From Myxococcus xanthus (GTDB lineage Bacteria > Myxococcota > Myxococcia > Myxococcales > Myxococcaceae), in contig NZ_CP017174.1 of the NCBI RefSeq assembly GCF_006402735.1, forward strand, positions 7,978,001 to 8,042,000: a stretch of DNA of 64,000 nucleotides, given 5' to 3'. The translations under genes and the position numbers were made by a program. How positions within the stretch are numbered: position 1 is the stretch's first letter; each line of letters begins with the position of its first letter. Below, in pieces: positions 24,258-32,781 of this stretch. Below the pieces are notes generated by a model that was given only the letters and a program-made list of their open reading frames with translations, searched no databases and was not told the DNA's origin.

Positions 24258-27200
24258 GTGACGTCTCGTTGGGTGCTGGGTCATGCCCTGGAAGAACGGC
24301 TGCCATCGCTCCGGATGCGCGGCACTCCGGAGGCGGTGGACGAGGCACGCGCGCGGCGCAGGCTGGAGCGCTGGCGCAAACAAGAGCCCCTCACGCGGGA
24401 CTCGCTCTGGGCCCAGCGCCTGCGAGCCTCGGGGCTGACGGAAGCGGAGCTGCACACCCTCCTGGGGGAACCCGCGGAGGCGCTGCATGCACGCATGGGA
24501 GCGCCTCCGCCGTGGCAACGCGTCATCGAACAGGCCTACACGTCAGAGGTATCGCCGCCCTTCTCCTGGCCGGAGCCCACGCCACCGGGCGCGGCCCTGC
24601 TCGGACTGGTCGAGCCACTTGTCCACGAGGCACACGCACGGCTCGTCTCCGCCCTGGACACCTGCCTGCGTGACATGCCCGCAGCGCCGTTCGAGCCAAA
24701 GCACGCGGCTCGCATGCTGCTCGCGCCGCTCCCGCGGATGTTGATGCCCTTGCTGGGACGGACACTCGCGGTGGAGCTGCGCATCGCTCAGCTCGAAGGA
24801 CGGCTCCAGGGAGACACGCCCGAAGCGCGCTTCCAGGACTTCGCCCAGCACCTCCGGCGACGCGACGTGGCGCTCGACATCCTTGCCCGCTACCCGGTGC
24901 TCGCGCGGCAAGCCGTGGAGTACATCACCGCGTGGGAAGCCACGGGCGTGGAGCTGATGCAGCGGCTGGCTCGCGACGCCGCCGCGCTGTGGCACCGCTT
25001 CCACTACGGCGTTCCTCCCGGCCCGCTGGTGGAGGCCCAAGGCGGTCTGTCAGACCCGCACCGAGGTGGACGCACCGTCTTCCTGCTCCGCTTCGCCTCG
25101 GGACTGCGGCTCGTGTACAAGCCGCGCCCGCTCACGGCGGAAGCCGCCTTCCAGCAACTCCTCTCCTGGCTGAACGCGCGCGGCCTCACGCCGCCGCTGC
25201 GCACGGTGGAGGTCCTCTCCTCGGACGGCTACGGGTGGATGGAGTACGTGGAGGCCGCGCCGTGCCAGTCGGCCGAGGAAGTGCGGCGCTTCCATCTGCG
25301 GCAAGGCGCCCTCGTCGCACTGCTCTACGCGCTGGACGTCACCGACATCCATTACGAGAACCTCATCGCGGTGGGCGAGCACCCCGTCCTGGTGGACCTG
25401 GAGACGCTCTTCCATCCGCACACGCTCGCCGCCTCCATCCGGGACGTGGAGAAGCAACCCGGTGCGGTGCTGAACGGTACGGTGCTCAAGAGCGGGCTGC
25501 TGCCCCAACCCGCCTGGCGCGCGAAAGACGGCACGGAGGTGGACTTCAGCGCCCTGGGCGCCAGCGAGGGACAGCTCACGCCACTGGGCTACCTGGTGGC
25601 GACGGCGCACGGCACGGACCAGCTCCGCTTCGAGCGGCGGCGGATGGAGATTCCAGGCGCGGCGAACCGTCCTCGCATGGAAGGACAGGACGTCTCCGTG
25701 GCGGTGCAGGCGGACGCGCTCGAGCAGGGGTTCTCCACCCTGTACCGGCTGCTCGCCGAGCACCGGGACGCGCTGCTCGCCCCTGAAGGGCCGCTCGCGG
25801 CTTTCGAGCACGCGCCCGTGCGAGTGCTCTTTCGCGGCACGGCCAGCTACGACGCCCTTCTGCACGAGAGCATGCACCCCCATGCGATGGGGGATGCGCT
25901 GGACCGGCAGCGCTTCTTCGACCACCTCTGGCTCGCCGTGAAGGAGCGCCCGTACCTGGCGGCCCTCATCCCTTTCGAGCAGGAGGAATTGCAGCGCGGC
26001 GACATCCCCCGCTTCACCGCCCTGCCCGGCTCGAAGGACCTGTGGTCAGGCGCGGGCCGCCACCTCCCTGGCTTCTTCGACGACTCCGGCTTGGAACGAG
26101 CGCGACGGCGCCTGGCGGAGCTGTCGCCGGATGACCACGAGCGGCAGCTCGGCTTGCTGCGAAACGCGCTCGACCGGGTCCGGTTGGCGGCAAGCCCCGG
26201 CGCCCGCCCCCGCTATCCGTTCCACGAGCCACCCGAGCCCGCGCATCCAGACACGCTGCTGGCGGCCGCACGGCGCGCGGGAGAGCGATTGGTGGCCCTG
26301 TCGTTCTCCGGCGCGGGACATTCCCACTGGCTGTCGCTCGAAAGGTCCGACACGGAGGAGTGGCGGCTCGTCCAGGTGGGGACAGACTTCTACCAGGGGC
26401 TCTCAGGCATCGCGCTGGTGCTGGCGCAGCTCGGTGCCCTGACGGGCGAAGCACGCTTCACGCAGGCGGCCCGAGGCGCATTGCGCCACCTGACCTGGCG
26501 CCTGGAGGCCGCGCCAACACAGGTCCGTGGCGTGGGCATCCTCAATGGCTGGGGCGGCATTCTCTACGCCCTGACCCACCTGGGGGCACTGTGGGGGGAA
26601 CGCGCGCTGTTCGCGACCGCCGAGTCCTTCGTGGACGCCATGGCTTCCCGTGTGGAGCAGGACGAGCACCTGGACCTGGGCAGTGGCTGCGCGGGCGCCC
26701 TGCTCGGCCTGCTGACGCTCGTGGGGCAGCATCCTTCCGAGCGAGCGTCACGACTGGCGCGCGTCTGTGGGGAGAAGCTGCTCCAGACGGCCACGCCCCA
26801 GTCCCAGGGTCTGGGCTGGCTTTCACCCGCGACCGGCGGACAGGCGCTGTGCGGACTGGCACATGGAGGAGCGGGCATCGCGCTGGCGCTGCTGAGGCTG
26901 GCCTCCGTCACGGGAGAGTCCCGCTTCCACACTACGGCAATGGAGGCGCTGGCGTACGAGCGTGGCCAGTTCTCGCCCGAGGCCGGCGACTGGCCCGACC
27001 TCCGCGCCGACGCAGGGATGCACGGCGGTGATGGGCCGGCCTTCATGTGTGGCTGGTGCAATGGCGCACCCGGCATCGGGTTGGCGCGCATCTCCGGACT
27101 GCCGCTGCTCGATGACCACCGGGTGCGCGAGGAAATCGCAGCGGCGGTCCGCGCCACGCTCGCGGGAGGCCTGGGCTACAACCATGGCCTGTGTCATGGC

Positions 27201-27455
27201 GACCTGGGCAACGTGCTCTTCCTGCTGGAGGCCGCGCGCGCACTGCACGATGACACGCTGCTGCGGCGCACCTATCAGCTCGCGGGCGGCATCCTCCAGG
27301 GCATCGAGTCGCACGGCTATCAGCATGGCCTGCCCGACAGCATCGAGACACCGGGGCTGATGGTGGGGCTCGCGGGCATCGCCCACGGCCTGTTGCGGCT
27401 CGCGGCGCCGGAGCGGGTGGCGGACGTGCTCTCCGTGGCCCCTCCCGTCTCGTGA
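24258..27455 (+). CDS. lanM: Class II lanthipeptide synthetase
   Basis: The protein is 1065 residues from GTG 24258, with GGAG at 24249. The N-terminal two thirds form the dehydratase: GLRLVYKPRPL (nucleotide-binding Lys) and LDVTDIHYENLIAVGEHPVLVDLETLFH, the kinase-like LanM motif that phosphorylates and eliminates Ser/Thr. The C-terminal cyclase has GSGCAGALLGL, LAHGGAGIALAL, GWCNGAPGIGLAR and LCHGDLGN; zinc ligands are Cys934, Cys979 and His980. Length is typical for bifunctional LanM. It should act in the cytosol on the precursor encoded 87 bases downstream. No LanT peptidase/transporter, immunity gene or regulator is adjacent, so export and leader removal must occur elsewhere. Confidence 0.95.
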   Translation: MTSRWVLGHALEERLPSLRMRGTPEAVDEARARRRLERWRKQEPLTRDSLWAQRLRASGLTEAELHTLLGEPAEALHARMGAPPPWQRVIEQAYTSEVSPPFSWPEPTPPGAALLGLVEPLVHEAHARLVSALDTCLRDMPAAPFEPKHAARMLLAPLPRMLMPLLGRTLAVELRIAQLEGRLQGDTPEARFQDFAQHLRRRDVALDILARYPVLARQAVEYITAWEATGVELMQRLARDAAALWHRFHYGVPPGPLVEAQGGLSDPHRGGRTVFLLRFASGLRLVYKPRPLTAEAAFQQLLSWLNARGLTPPLRTVEVLSSDGYGWMEYVEAAPCQSAEEVRRFHLRQGALVALLYALDVTDIHYENLIAVGEHPVLVDLETLFHPHTLAASIRDVEKQPGAVLNGTVLKSGLLPQPAWRAKDGTEVDFSALGASEGQLTPLGYLVATAHGTDQLRFERRRMEIPGAANRPRMEGQDVSVAVQADALEQGFSTLYRLLAEHRDALLAPEGPLAAFEHAPVRVLFRGTASYDALLHESMHPHAMGDALDRQRFFDHLWLAVKERPYLAALIPFEQEELQRGDIPRFTALPGSKDLWSGAGRHLPGFFDDSGLERARRRLAELSPDDHERQLGLLRNALDRVRLAASPGARPRYPFHEPPEPAHPDTLLAAARRAGERLVALSFSGAGHSHWLSLERSDTEEWRLVQVGTDFYQGLSGIALVLAQLGALTGEARFTQAARGALRHLTWRLEAAPTQVRGVGILNGWGGILYALTHLGALWGERALFATAESFVDAMASRVEQDEHLDLGSGCAGALLGLLTLVGQHPSERASRLARVCGEKLLQTATPQSQGLGWLSPATGGQALCGLAHGGAGIALALLRLASVTGESRFHTTAMEALAYERGQFSPEAGDWPDLRADAGMHGGDGPAFMCGWCNGAPGIGLARISGLPLLDDHRVREEIAAAVRATLAGGLGYNHGLCHGDLGNVLFLLEAARALHDDTLLRRTYQLAGGILQGIESHGYQHGLPDSIETPGLMVGLAGIAHGLLRLAAPERVADVLSVAPPVS

Positions 27456-27542
27456 AGCGGCTTCGTTCCCGACGAACTCCGGCACCGCGAGGGTTGGCGG
27501 TCCGTTGGCAGTACCCCCCAACAACCCAAGAGGAGCAGCACC

Positions 27543-27785
27543 ATGAGCCACAGCGACAAGAACCACATCCTCCGCGCCTGGCGTGACGCCGACTACTACG
27601 ACAGCCTCTCCGACGCGGAGCGCGCCGCGCTTCCGGCCAGCCCCGCGTCCGTCATGGAGCTGGAGGATGCGACGCTGGCGTTCATCACCGGCGGCGATGC
27701 CGAGGCCTCCTGCCCCGCCACCCCCACGCCCAACGAGCTCACCTGTCTCTATACGAACTGCGGGCGCATTGCCTGCTGCCGCTGA
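27543..27785 (+). CDS. lanA: Lanthipeptide precursor, mersacidin/lichenicidin-like leader
   Basis: The 80-residue precursor has a GAGGAG ribosome site 8 bases upstream. The leader (residues 1-51) starts with NHILRAWRDADYYDSL, has an acidic helix ending MELEDATLAFITGG, and closes with the double-Gly cleavage motif (Gly50-Gly51). This pattern is seen in mersacidin/lichenicidin-family precursors. The core, residues 52-80, has exactly five Cys (57, 68, 73, 78, 79) and five Ser/Thr (56, 60, 62, 67, 71), so up to five (methyl)lanthionine rings are possible. It lacks the exact CTxTxEC lipid II motif; CLYTNC occupies a similar place. Activity is unknown. It is the direct partner of the LanM upstream. 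Confidence 0.92.
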   Translation: MSHSDKNHILRAWRDADYYDSLSDAERAALPASPASVMELEDATLAFITGGDAEASCPATPTPNELTCLYTNCGRIACCR

Positions 27786-27851
27786 GCGACGAGACGTGAG
27801 CTGACGCGGAAGGGCCGTGGCGGCTCGACGTGAATACGGACGTGGTCTGCG

Positions 27852-27883
27852 CAGGGGAGCGGCGGAGGAATGCCGCTCCCCTG
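27852..27883 (+). terminator. Strong stem-loop ending the lanthipeptide operon
   Basis: A perfect 12-bp stem (27852-27863 with 27872-27883, core AGGGGAGCGGC) encloses an 8-base loop and is followed by TTTG. It lies between lanA and the convergent DUF1501 gene, so it may terminate in either direction. Confidence 0.75.
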
Positions 27884-27986
27884 TTTGCCCCGGACGGAGT
27901 TGCCGTGACGCGCCCACAGCGACTTCACACGGCATGAACAAGCCGCAGGAGCTGTCATCTTGGCGCCGAGAAGCTGAGCGCAGCGC

Positions 27987-29222
27987 CTATCCAAACAGGC
28001 CCAGTGACGGAGGCGGAGTGAAGCCAGGGAACACCCTCGCCAACTCCACACCGGGCCGACAGGCACGCAGGGCTTCCGCCAACGGCGCGCGCACGTCCGT
28101 CCATGCAGGCACATCGCGCCCGTCCTGCAAGCGCTCCGGCACCAGCGAATCGAAGCGTCCGTACACCCTGCCGCCCTTCACGCCGCCGCCCAGCACCAGC
28201 ATCGCGCTGCCCACACCGTGGTCCGTTCCGCGGCTGCCGTTCTCCCGCACGGTGCGGCCGAACTCCGTCAACACCACCACCATCACCTGCTCCAGCCGAG
28301 GCCCCAGGTCCGCGGCAAAGGCCGCGAGCGCACCTCCGAGTTCCTGACAACGGTTGGCGAATGCCCCTGTCGCGGCACCCTGGGCGGCATGCGTGTCCCA
28401 GCCGCCCGACTCCGTCGCCGCCACCTCCAGCCCCACTTCTCCGTGGATGAGCCGCGCGATGTCCCGCAGCCGCTGCCCGAGCGGCCCCTTCGGATACACC
28501 ACCGTCGCGCGCGAAGGCAGCTTCGCCAGCCGGTCCTCGTCCAGCAGGGCCATCGCCTCGAATGCGCCCTGCCCTGTCGTCCGCAGCGCCTCGTCCACGG
28601 CGCCCGCGTAGAGCGCACTGAAGCCTCGGGTGGCTTCCTCCCCTCGGCGTCCGCCTCGCAACCGGAACTCCTCCAGCCGCCCCATGGCCAGCGCCCCCGC
28701 GTCTCCGAACAACGCTCGGGGCAGCGTGGGTTGCAGCGCCACGGCGCGCAGCGCGGCGCCCTCCTCTTCCTCCAGCGCGCGGTTGAGCCAGCCATCCGGC
28801 GTCGACTTGCGCCCTGGCGTTCCGGACTCCACGAAGTCCTGCGCGTCGAAGTGGGAGCGGACCGGCTCCGGCAGTCCCACGCCATGCAGCACCGCCAGCC
28901 GGCCGTCGTGCCACAGCGGCATCAGCGCATCGAGCCTCGGATGCAAACCGAACGGCCCTGACAGCTTCAGCGCGGCATCCGGCCCGCTTTCCCGCAGTGC
29001 CAGCGAAGGGCGCGCCCGGTGGTACGCCGCATCCTCGATGGGCGGCACCAGCGAGAGCCCGTCCACGCCTCCGCGCAGGAAGACTGTCACCAGCGTGCGG
29101 CGAGCGACTGACGCTGGACTGGCGGCGAGCGCCCGCCCCAGGAACCCCGGAGCACAAACGAGCCCCGCGCCCGTCACTCCCAGGGCGCGCAGCAGATGGC
29201 GGCGAGTCAGCGGTGCGGTCAT
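27987..29222 (-). CDS. DUF1501 protein with Tat signal
   Basis: The protein is 411 residues from ATG 29222. The frame stays open far upstream, but that part overlaps the riboswitch and has no coding character. The N-terminus MTAPLTRRHLLRALGVTGAG is a twin-arginine signal with RRHLLR, followed by AGLVCAPGFLGRALA. The body has the DUF1501 landmarks TLVTVFLRGGVDGLSLVPP, SGGWDTHAAQG, VVVLTEFGRTVRENGS and GTDHGVGSAMLVLGG, reminiscent of the alkaline-phosphatase fold (sulfatase-like). DUF1501 proteins are usually paired with DUF1800 proteins; here the DUF1800 gene is about 26 kb away. Function is unknown. Confidence 0.9.
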   Translation of the reverse strand: MTAPLTRRHLLRALGVTGAGLVCAPGFLGRALAASPASVARRTLVTVFLRGGVDGLSLVPPIEDAAYHRARPSLALRESGPDAALKLSGPFGLHPRLDALMPLWHDGRLAVLHGVGLPEPVRSHFDAQDFVESGTPGRKSTPDGWLNRALEEEEGAALRAVALQPTLPRALFGDAGALAMGRLEEFRLRGGRRGEEATRGFSALYAGAVDEALRTTGQGAFEAMALLDEDRLAKLPSRATVVYPKGPLGQRLRDIARLIHGEVGLEVAATESGGWDTHAAQGAATGAFANRCQELGGALAAFAADLGPRLEQVMVVVLTEFGRTVRENGSRGTDHGVGSAMLVLGGGVKGGRVYGRFDSLVPERLQDGRDVPAWTDVRAPLAEALRACRPGVELARVFPGFTPPPSLGLFG

Positions 29223-29377
29223 GACGTCTGGAGCTCCGGAGTCGCGGCCCGTCTCCAGGCAGGAACACGCATCTCCACGAGAGGTTAACTCGCTCAACAC
29301 CTCCAGCGGCCTTCCCTCGCGGCGCGTCCGCGCGCCTTGACAGTCCAAGAAGGCCGACAGTACATACGGCCCCATGT

Positions 29378-29556
29378 TGGTGCCTGGGCCTTGGCCTGGG
29401 CTTAAAAGGGAACCCGGTGTGAATCCGGGGCTGCCCCGCAGCGGTAAGTGAGAACGAACCTCGTCACACGCACTGGCTCCCCCTGGGAGCTGGGAAGCGA
29501 CGAGCAGTAGGAACCCGGCTCCGGCCGGAGTGCTCACGAGCCCGAAGACCTGCCCG
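29378..29556 (+). promoter_or_regulatory. Cobalamin (B12) riboswitch
   Basis: The conserved cobalamin-aptamer blocks appear in order. GGTGCCTGGG starts the element, AAAAGGGAACCCGGTGTGAA and TCCGGGGCTGCCCCGC lead into AGCGGTAAGTGAGAACG, CACTGGC follows at 29470, and a near-consensus B12 box (GAGCCCGAAGACCTGCC) spans 29538-29554. The strand and position place it in the leader of the aminotransferase operon that starts at 29840. Riboswitches of this class bind adenosyl- or methylcobalamin and usually turn expression off. Confidence 0.93.
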
Positions 29557-29559
29557 CAT

Positions 29560-29589
29560 CCGTTCGTGGGAGAAATCCACGGACGGTTT
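29560..29589 (+). terminator. Terminator-like expression platform of the B12 riboswitch
   Basis: Five bases after the B12 box, a 10-bp stem (29560-29569 with 29577-29586, one G-U pair) with loop GAGAAAT is followed by TTT. This is what an attenuation platform should look like: ligand-bound aptamer allows the hairpin and transcription stops. Confidence 0.65.
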
Positions 29590-29839
29590 CGACCTGGAGC
29601 CGCGTGGGACGGCCGGAAGGTCCGAGCAGCGCTGGAGCCTCCAGCCAGTCTTCGCGCGCGCCTCGGCTTTTCCGACCCAACCCCGCTCGTGTGTCCAGTC
29701 GCCCGTGGGGGCGAAGGTCGGTCCGTGGGCTCCTCCGGGGCCTGGTGTGCGCCGACACGCGTGCATCGTGACAACCCTTCTTCCACGCGGGAGCCCTGTC
29801 GGGCGACCTCGGTCGTCCGCGCTGCGTGGAGGACGGACG
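29590..29839 (+). other. Leader between riboswitch and aminotransferase gene
   Basis: These 250 bases separate the riboswitch platform from the first gene. The aminotransferase frame extends back to 29705 but without an acceptable start or domain similarity. I found no remnant of a TonB receptor or cobalamin gene. Nothing else is seen. Confidence 0.45.
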
Positions 29840-31204
29840 ATGCGGGACGAAGGCAGGCAGGGCGTGCGCTACCCGCAAGGGAATGTGCTGCTGCGCAACC
29901 TCGCGCGCGATTTCCCCGTGGTGACACACGGCCAGGGCGTCCACCTCTTCGACGCCACCGGCAAGCGCTACCTGGACGCCTCCGCGGGCGCGCTCGTGGC
30001 CAGCGTGGGCCATGGCAACCGCGAGGTAGTGGACCGCATCCACGAGCAACTGCTGCGCGTCGCCTACGTCAACGGCACCCACTTCACCACCGAGGTGACG
30101 GAGCAGCTCGCCTCCCGTCTGTGCGCGCTCGCGCCACCGGGCCTGGAGCGCGCCGCGTTCCTGGGCTCGGGCTCCGAAGCGGTGGAAGCCTCGGTGAAGT
30201 TCGCCCGGCAGCTCTGCGTGGAGCGCGGGCAGCCCCAGCGCACGAAGGTCATCACGCGCGTGCCCGGCTACCACGGCAACACGCTCTATGCCCTCTCGCT
30301 GTCGGGGCGGCCCCACTACAAGCAGTTCTTCGGCCCCATGCTGGCGGAGGTCGTCGCCACGCCCGCGCCCTACCCGTATCGCTCCGGCCTGGAGGACTAC
30401 ACACGCGACGGCGCGGAGCACTACGCGCGGATGTTGGAGGAGACGCTCCTCCGCGAGGGCCCGGACACCATCGCGGCCTTCATCGCGGAGCCGGTGATTG
30501 GCTCCTCCGCCGGAGCCTCCCCGCCACCGCCGGGATACTTCGAGCGCGTGAGCGCGCTGTGCCGGAAGTACGGCATCCTCACCATCGCCGACGAGGTCAT
30601 GTGCGGCTGCGGACGCACCGGCCGATTCTTCGCCAGTGACGTGTTCGACTTCACCCCGGACCTGCTGGTGCTCGGCAAGGGCATCAGCGGTGGCTACGCG
30701 CCGCTGAGCGCACTGCTCGTGCGGCAGGCGCACCTGGAGGAGATGCGGCAGGGCTCTGGCGGCTTCATGCACGCGCAGACCTACCTCCAGGCTCCGTCGA
30801 TGACGGCAGCCGGGCTGGCGGTGCTCGACTACTACGAACGGCACGACCTGGTGGCGCACGCCGCGCGCGTGGGCGCCCACTTCCAGCGGCGCCTGCGCGA
30901 GACGCTGCTGCCCCTGCCCTACGTGGGCTCGGTGCAGGGCGTGGGACTGATGGCGGGCGTCGAGTTCGTGGAGGACATCGAAAGCCGCCGCCCCTTCCCC
31001 CGTTCGCGCAAGGTGGTGGAGGGACTGATGGCCGAGCTGTTCGAGCGTGGCCTCGTCCTCTGGTCCAACACCGGCCACGCGGACGGAACGAACGGGGACC
31101 TGCTGATGCTGGGTCCCCCGCTGGTCATCACCGAGGCCGAGGTCGACGCGCTGGTCGACACGCTCGCGCAGGGCATCAACCACTACTTCCGGAGGGAGCC
31201 ATGA
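29840..31204 (+). CDS. Class III PLP-dependent aminotransferase
   Basis: The protein is 454 residues from ATG 29840, with GGAGG six to seven bases upstream. It is cytosolic and of fold type I. Motifs: FLGSGSEAVEASVKFAR (phosphate cup), IADEVMCGCGRTG (PLP ring and pyridine-N Asp) and LVLGKGISGGYAPLSA with the Schiff-base Lys. The family transfers the amino group of omega-amino acids, diamines or similar compounds to a keto acid. It is first gene of the operon behind the B12 riboswitch. Its stop overlaps the aldehyde dehydrogenase start by 4 bases (ATGA), so the semialdehyde it makes is probably passed on to that enzyme. The substrate is not determined. Confidence 0.9.
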   Translation: MRDEGRQGVRYPQGNVLLRNLARDFPVVTHGQGVHLFDATGKRYLDASAGALVASVGHGNREVVDRIHEQLLRVAYVNGTHFTTEVTEQLASRLCALAPPGLERAAFLGSGSEAVEASVKFARQLCVERGQPQRTKVITRVPGYHGNTLYALSLSGRPHYKQFFGPMLAEVVATPAPYPYRSGLEDYTRDGAEHYARMLEETLLREGPDTIAAFIAEPVIGSSAGASPPPPGYFERVSALCRKYGILTIADEVMCGCGRTGRFFASDVFDFTPDLLVLGKGISGGYAPLSALLVRQAHLEEMRQGSGGFMHAQTYLQAPSMTAAGLAVLDYYERHDLVAHAARVGAHFQRRLRETLLPLPYVGSVQGVGLMAGVEFVEDIESRRPFPRSRKVVEGLMAELFERGLVLWSNTGHADGTNGDLLMLGPPLVITEAEVDALVDTLAQGINHYFRREP

Positions 31205-32760
31205 GTTTCCGCATCACCTACTCGGTGCTGGACGCAGACATGTCCACGCTGCACGCGCGCTTCGATGAGGCGCTCACCACCGTGCGCGGGCGCCTGGGCG
31301 AAGCGCTGCCGTCGTGGATCGCCGGCGAGGCATACCGGAGCGACGACCTCCTGGAGAGCCGCAACCCTGCGAGGCCGGATGAGCTGCTCGCCACCTTCCA
31401 CCGCACGCCCGTCAGCGAGTTGGACCGTGTGGTGCGCGTGGCGCGAGACGCCCAGCGCGGCTGGGGCGCCACGGCCTGGGAGGAGCGGGTGCGCATCCTC
31501 CGCCGGGCCGCGGACCTCATCTCCGAGCGCAGCCTGGAGTTGTCGGCACGGATGACGTTGGAAGTGGGCAAGAGCCGGCTGGAGTCGCTGGGTGACGTGG
31601 AGGAGTCCGCGGACCTGCTGCGCTACTACGCCGGCCAGCTGGAGCAGGCGGAGGGCTTCGTCCGTCCCATGGCGCGCCTGTCGCCCAACGAGGACACACG
31701 CAGCGTCCTGCGGCCATATGGCGTCTTCGCCGTCATCTCGCCCTTCAACTTCCCACTGGCGCTCGCGGCGGGCATGAGCGGAGGCGCGCTCCTGGGTGGC
31801 AACACCGTCATCCTCAAGCCCAGCGAGGAGGCCCCCTGGTGCGCGGAGGGCCTGTACCAGGCGCTCGCGGACGCGGGCCTGCCCCCGGGTGTCTTCCAGG
31901 TGGTGCACGGCGAAGGTGAGGCGCTGGGCGCGGCGCTGGTGCGGCACCCCGGCGTGGACGGCGTGTCATTCACCGGCAGCAAGGCCGTGGGCATGAACCT
32001 CCACCAGGTGATGTCCACCGGCCGCGTGCGTCCGTGCTTCCTGGAGCTGGGTGGGAAGAACCCGGCCATCGTCTGCCGCGACGCGGACCTGGAGGCCGCC
32101 ATTGATGGCTGCTTCCGCTCCGCCTTCGGCCTGTCGGGCCAGAAGTGCAGCGCGCTGTCCCGCATCTACGTGCACGAATCGCTGCTGAACGACTTCACCG
32201 ATGGGCTGGCGAAGAAGGCCCGGGACGCGGTGGTGGGAGACCCGTCGCTGGCGTCCGTGTTTACCGGCCCCGTCATCAACGCGGCGGCGGTGCAGCGCTT
32301 CGAGCGCGCGGTGGACGAGGTGCGCCGCGACGGCGCCATCATCGCGGGTGGAGAGCGGCTGCGGCTGGAGGGCGCGCTCGCCAAGGGCCACTTCGTCGCC
32401 CCCACCGTGGCGGCGCTGTCGCACGGGCACCGGCTGATGCGGGACGAGCTGTTCCTGCCCTTCGTCGGGGTGACGGGCTTCAGCACGCTGGACGAAGCCC
32501 TGCGGATGGCGAACGACTGTGAGTACGGCCTCACCGCGGGCATCTTCAGCCGCGACGCCGCGGACGTGGAGCGCTTCATGGCCGAAGCCGAGGCCGGCGT
32601 CCTCTACGCCAACCGCCGCACCGGCGCGACGACAGGCGCGTGGCCCGGTGTGCAGTCGTTCTGTGGATGGAAGGGCAGCGGCGCGTCCGGCAAGGGCGGC
32701 TGCGGCCCCTACTACGTCGCCCAGTTCATGCGCGAGCAGGCGCAGACCCGGATGGGCTGA
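31201..32760 (+). CDS. NAD(P)-dependent aldehyde dehydrogenase, semialdehyde type
   Basis: The protein has 519 residues. Motifs: ISPFNFPLALAAGMSGGALLGGNTVILKPSE (cofactor region and catalytic Asn), FTGSKAVG, CFLELGGKNPA (general base Glu) and GLSGQKCSALSRIYV (catalytic Cys). The overall pattern is close to 1-pyrroline-5-carboxylate and amino-adipate/succinate semialdehyde dehydrogenases. It oxidises a semialdehyde to an acid in the cytosol. It sits between two aminotransferases, overlapping the first gene by 4 bases, with a 21-base gap to the next gene. That strongly suggests a transaminase-dehydrogenase relay for a diamino or amino acid. Confidence 0.92.
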   Translation: MSFRITYSVLDADMSTLHARFDEALTTVRGRLGEALPSWIAGEAYRSDDLLESRNPARPDELLATFHRTPVSELDRVVRVARDAQRGWGATAWEERVRILRRAADLISERSLELSARMTLEVGKSRLESLGDVEESADLLRYYAGQLEQAEGFVRPMARLSPNEDTRSVLRPYGVFAVISPFNFPLALAAGMSGGALLGGNTVILKPSEEAPWCAEGLYQALADAGLPPGVFQVVHGEGEALGAALVRHPGVDGVSFTGSKAVGMNLHQVMSTGRVRPCFLELGGKNPAIVCRDADLEAAIDGCFRSAFGLSGQKCSALSRIYVHESLLNDFTDGLAKKARDAVVGDPSLASVFTGPVINAAAVQRFERAVDEVRRDGAIIAGGERLRLEGALAKGHFVAPTVAALSHGHRLMRDELFLPFVGVTGFSTLDEALRMANDCEYGLTAGIFSRDAADVERFMAEAEAGVLYANRRTGATTGAWPGVQSFCGWKGSGASGKGGCGPYYVAQFMREQAQTRMG

Positions 32761-32781
32761 AGCCCCCGCCAGGAAGACCTC

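Noticed and set aside
29590-29839. Remnant of a B12 transporter gene behind the riboswitch
   Set aside because: No TonB-box, plug or barrel-like sequence was recognised in any frame of this stretch.
27987-29927. Single 646-residue DUF1501 protein using the full open frame
   Set aside because: The upstream third overlaps the riboswitch and has arginine/proline-rich shadow composition; the Tat signal at ATG 29222 is a clear start.
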